Shown: piece by piece, positions 27,581 through 30,885 of the stretch
Numbering within the stretch: the stretch's first letter is position 1
Layout of the letters: every line of letters starts with the position of its first letter
Assembly: GCA_016720595.1 (NCBI GenBank)
Contig: JADKKI010000017.1
Location: 1-30,885, forward strand
Reading direction: 5' to 3'
From: Myxococcales bacterium
GTDB taxonomy: Bacteria; Myxococcota_A; Polyangia; Haliangiales; Haliangiaceae
Length of the DNA: 30,885 bases
The notes under the pieces: model-generated
Database searches by the model: none
Told to the model about the DNA's origin: nothing
What the model saw: the letters and a program-made list of their open reading frames with translations, nothing else
Made by a program: the position numbers and the translations under genes

Positions 27581-30105
27581 ATGTTTCCGACCGTGTCACC
27601 GAAGGCGCGGCCCTGGATCGCAGGTCTGGTCTCAGGGCTCTCTGTGGGGTTGCTCGGGCTCGTGCTCGCGGTGCTCCGACCCTCGGCGCTCGGGCGCAGC
27701 GAGCGCTGTGGAGGCTACGATCTGCGGATCCAAGCGCCGCCGCGGATCGCCAGGCGCGGACCGACATCGTCCTCATCAAGGTCTCCGAGCAGAAGGACAT
27801 CACGAACGTCGAGGACAACCTCTCGATCAGCTGGCCCTGGCCACGCGCGTTGTTCGGCTACATCGCCACCTATGCCAAGCGCGCCGGCGCCCGCGTGATC
27901 ACCTACGACTGGTTGTTCCAGGAGCGCGGTCGGTTCTCGGTCGGTGATGCCGAGGAGCTCGCCACCGCGCTGCACGGTGGAAGCGGGCAACACGGTGATC
28001 GGCCTCGCCCCTGACCTCCAGCTCGATCCTCCAGGAGCGCAAGCCCGGCGCCTGGGCCGCCGAACTCGGCACGTTTCCCACCAAGGACGAGGCCGTCGCG
28101 GCCGCACTCAAGTTGCAGGCGTTCAACACGCGCACGTTCCTGATCGGCAAGGGTCCGTTCACCGTGTGGTACGGCGGGCTCACGAGCGCGGCGGACTTGA
28201 CCGCGATGTGGACCGGCTGCTGCGTCGGAGAACGCCGGCGATGTGCTCGCACCCGATGCCGAGCCCGAGCCCGAGCCTGAACCGGCGCCGTGCGCCGCAG
28301 GTTCGGCGGCTGGCTCGGTCACACCCGACAAGCCATTAGCTCCTGTCAAGCCGCCGCCCACGATGCGCCAGCTCACCGAGGCCGAGCTCGCGACCGAGGT
28401 CAACGTCGCAGCGCTGGTCGCCGAGCGCGAGGCACCCTCGGGACCGGGCCCGTGCCAAGCGCGAGGGCATCGATCGCCGCTCGGCGTGCTGGCGTTCGCC
28501 CCCGCACGGCTCGGCCATTCACCAGACCAACGACATCGACAGCGTGATGCGAGCACGCGCCGCTCGCCGAAGCACGACGGCCGCCTGTTCCCATCGCTCC
28601 CGCTCGCGTCGTACCTCGTGGCGCATCCCACCGAAAGTTCTCTCTCGAAGGTCACACGCTCCACGTCGGCGACAAGACGTTCGAGCTCGACGCCAGCAGC
28701 CGCTTCGTGATCGGTTCGTCACCGCCGGGGCTACCGGCGAAGATCAGCGCGTACGACATCCTCCGCTCGCAGGCTCTGCTCGATGAAGGCAAGCCGCCGA
28801 TCATCAAGGACGAAGGCTGAAGGTGCCTACGTCATCGTCGCGGCCACGGCTCACGGACTGCGCGACCTCCCGCCGCCGATGTCCGAGGGCGCAGCTCGGT
28901 TGCGGAGATCAACGCGAACGTCCTCGATAACCTCGAGGAGGGAAAGTTCATCCACCGCGCGTCTCCCGCCGTCGATGGGATCATCACGCTCCTGCTGTGC
29001 CTTCTCGCTGCAGTCACCATGACGGCGCTGTCGCGCGCGTTCAAGCGCGTGATCGTGGCGTTCCCCGCTGGTGCTGGCGACGGTCGTGATCAGCGGCGGG
29101 TACGTCACGATCGCCGGGTGGGCGCTGTCGAGTCACCGATCTGGCTCGCGGTAGCGACGCTGCCGGCGATCTCGAGCGCGCTCGCGTCGTTCGTGACCGT
29201 GATCGTCCTGTCTGCCGTGGAGCGCCAGAACCGTCGGTTCGTGCAGGAGGCGCTCGGCCGGTACCTCACCGCGCGCTGGTGCGCGAGCTGATCGAACACC
29301 GAGCACCTCTCGCTCGAGGTGGGGTGAAGAGCGCGAGATGTGAGCGTGTACTTCTCCGATCTCGCCGGCCACCACGATCAGCGAAGGCACCTCTCGGCCA
29401 GGACCTCGTCACCCTGCTCAACGAGTACCTGACGGAGATGGCCTGATCTCGTGCTCGCGCACGGCGGATCGTCGACAAGTACATCGGGGATGCGGTGATG
29501 GCGTTCTGGGGCGCGCCACTGCGTGACAAGCAGCACGCGCTCCACGCCCGTGTCCTGCGCGATCGCGATGCGCAAGCGATGTGACGAGCTCCGCGCCGGG
29601 TGGCAAGCGCGCTTCGGTCACGCGCTTCACGCACGCGCCGGCGTCAACTCCGGCGGATCGATCGTCGGCAACATGGGCTCCGAAACACAAGTACAACTAC
29701 ACGGTGATGGGAGACATGGTGAACCTCGCCGCCCGGCTCGAGGGTGCGAACAAGCCATACGGCACGTACCTCATGATCAGCGAGACCACGCTCGCGGAGC
29801 TAGGCGGTGCCGTCGAGGTCCGCGAGCTCGACCTGGTGGCCGTGAAGGGCAAGGACAAGGCCGTGCGCGTGTTCGAGGTGCTCGACCTCAAGGGCCAGGC
29901 GGACCCGGCGCTGGTCGCGACCGCGCGCAAGTTCGAGGAGGCCCTCGCCCTCTACCGCGCCCGTAAGTTCACCGAAGCCAAGGCGATGTTTTCCGAGCTT
30001 GGTGACGATCCACCGAGCAGCTCTATGTCGAAGCGCTGCACGTACTTCGAGACCGAGCCGCCCGCGGATGGGCGGGACGGCGTCTGGCACATGAAGGAGA
30101 AATGA
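27581..30105 (+). CDS. CHASE2-domain adenylate/guanylate cyclase, frameshifted
   Basis: The gene starts at ATG 27581 (MFPTVSPKARPWIAG), with a first membrane helix. Across frames the CHASE2 sensor domain reads DIVLIKVSEQKD, WPWPRALFGYIATYAKRAGA, VITYDWLFQER, with an Ala/Pro/Glu-rich insert near 28260. Three membrane helices follow (VDGIITLLLCLLAAV at about 28970, AFPLVLATVVISGG, and a third ending SAVERQNRRF). The class III cyclase domain shows VYFSDLAG (first metal Asp), DKYIGDAVMAFWGAP (second), VGNMGS and YTVMGDMVNLAARLEG, then a helical tail with ARKFEEALALYRARKFTEA. It should sense an extracytoplasmic cue and make a cyclic nucleotide. The frame changes at least a dozen times between 27710 and 29690. 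The final 400 bases are clean. The stop overlaps the next ATG as ATGA. Confidence 0.8.
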
Positions 30106-30581
30106 CGATGAGACCTCGCTTCCTGATCTGCAGCATCTGTTCGCGCCGGGCCTCGCGGTCGCCGCACCGAGCCGGCTCGATCGTCACGGTGCGGGTCCTC
30201 ACCGCAAGGTGATGAAGAACCTGGTTCATCGGGCCCGCCGCCGGAGATGTGTCCCGCGGCGCACAGCTGAAGTTCGAGGAGGCCAAGGGCGACTGGTATC
30301 GGGTGTCCGGAACCGTCACCGGCTGGATCCACAAGACCAACCTGACCGAGCGGCAGGTCACGCTGTCGAGCAAGCCCGGCGGCGAAGGCGCGGGGAACGC
30401 GTCGCGTGACGAGGTCGAGCTCGCGGGCCGTGGCTTCACGCCGCAAGTCGAGGGCGAGTACCGCAACAAGAATCCGAACCTCGACTTCTCGCACGTCGAC
30501 AAGATCGAGAAGACCTCGATCGATCCGGGTGAGCTCGAGGCGTTCGTCGCCGAAGGCAAGCTCGCCGGAGGTGCCGAATGA
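30102..30581 (+). CDS. SH3-domain secreted protein, frameshifted
   Basis: The ATG at 30102 overlaps the cyclase stop as ATGA; another ATG is at 30108. The signal-like opening (LFAPGLAVAAPS) is only visible after a frame shift near 30145. Then come VTVRVLTA, a break near 30208, FIGPAAGDVSRGAQLKFEEA, KGDWYRVSGTVTGWIHKTNL, which is a bacterial SH3 fold typically found in the cell envelope. The remaining 60 residues (RDEVELAGRGFTPQVEGEYR, LDFSHVDKIEKTSIDPGELE) are a common companion of such domains and charged. Length is about 155 residues after repair. It sits between the cyclase and the M48-like gene with overlapping ends, suggesting joint translation. Confidence 0.65.
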
Positions 30582-30595
30582 TGGGCCGGTAGGTG

Positions 30596-30885
30596 ATGCG
30601 CCGGATGATGGGCCGGATGCGTCACCTGCTGGCCGGGTGCCCTCCTCGTCGGCGCTCTCGGCTCGATGTCCTGCAAGGTCAACCTCACCCCCGAGGGCAG
30701 GGCGAAGGCCCAACACGGCATCAAGAGGCCCGAAAAGACCTCACGCCGGAGAACAGTACTACGTGGGCCGCGCCGTCGTGACTAACATCCTCGCGAAGTC
30801 CAACTACAAGTACCGCGGGACAAAAGGGCTTCGACTCCGGAAACAAGCTCGAGGGCATGACCGCGTACATCAACGCGGTCGGCAA
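30596..30885 (+). CDS. M48 family metallopeptidase-like lipoprotein, N-terminus only
   Basis: The gene runs off the right edge. After a frame shift near 30640 the N-terminus reads LVGALGSMSCKVNLTPEGRA, a lipoprotein signal with Cys. Further shifts near 30735 and 30820 lead to LTPEN, QYYVGRAVVTNILAKSNYKY and GMTAYINAVG. The string 'YYVGRAV(V/A)xxIL ... YxNxVG' is the standard start of M48 metallopeptidases of the YggG/LoiP kind. The zinc motif HExxH lies beyond the window. The start is uncertain: ATG 30596, ATG 30617, or an ATG at 30578 overlapping the SH3 stop if the intervening TAG is a sequence error. Confidence 0.6.

Overview
The window looks like chromosomal DNA of a GC-rich predatory or soil-type Myxococcota bacterium. 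The reasons are strong G/C bias at third codon positions, several eukaryote-like Ser/Thr kinases, an AgmX/PglI C-terminal domain, PEGA and TPR-PEGA proteins, a DUF4215-type 'Myxococcus cysteine-rich repeat' with kelch repeats, an OmpA protein with thrombospondin type 3 repeats, and many secreted lipoproteins. The order within the phylum cannot be fixed from the sequence. I see no rRNA, tRNA, CRISPR array, IS element or phage gene. All functional calls are by reading motifs; no database search was run.

Left part (1-7540). A GH92 alpha-mannosidase-like lipoprotein (minus, cut by the window edge), a small membrane protein (plus), a Ser/Thr kinase with PEGA-like and AgmX/PglI domains (minus), a SUI1/YciH-like protein (plus), a lipoprotein with an Ig-like domain and a possible TULIP/BPI-like body (plus), a protein with a histone H1-like Lys/Ala/Pro tail (plus), and a DUF1707-LiaF-like protein (minus). 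Almost every gene here is broken by several single-base frameshifts although the protein families stay recognisable. The same occurs in the last 3.3 kb. Most genes between are intact, so sequencing or assembly error toward the ends is more likely than mass pseudogenisation.

Central part (7650-18000). Two unrecognised secreted proteins are followed by the most interesting locus: a minus-strand run of five genes joined by 1-4 base stop/start overlaps. It holds a CDP-alcohol phosphatidyltransferase, a TarI-TarJ fusion (cytidylyltransferase plus zinc-type alcohol dehydrogenase, predicted to make CDP-ribitol from ribulose 5-phosphate), a small barrel-like envelope protein, and two tandem GDPD-like exported proteins. 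One GDPD copy keeps the catalytic histidines and the other has lost them. Just upstream on the same strand are an SGNH hydrolase and an OmpA/TSP3 outer-membrane protein. Together they suggest synthesis, export and remodelling of a polyol-phosphate lipid or envelope decoration.

Right part (18135-27467). A second minus-strand run holds a TPR-PEGA membrane protein, a kelch/DUF4215 lipoprotein, a Ser/Thr kinase fused to an nSTAND1 NTPase, a membrane helix and a coiled coil (all three translationally coupled), and then an M1 aminopeptidase lipoprotein 40 bases downstream. Diverging from it at 27581 is a plus-strand run: CHASE2 adenylate/guanylate cyclase, SH3-domain protein and the start of an M48 metallopeptidase-like lipoprotein, again with overlapping or adjacent starts.
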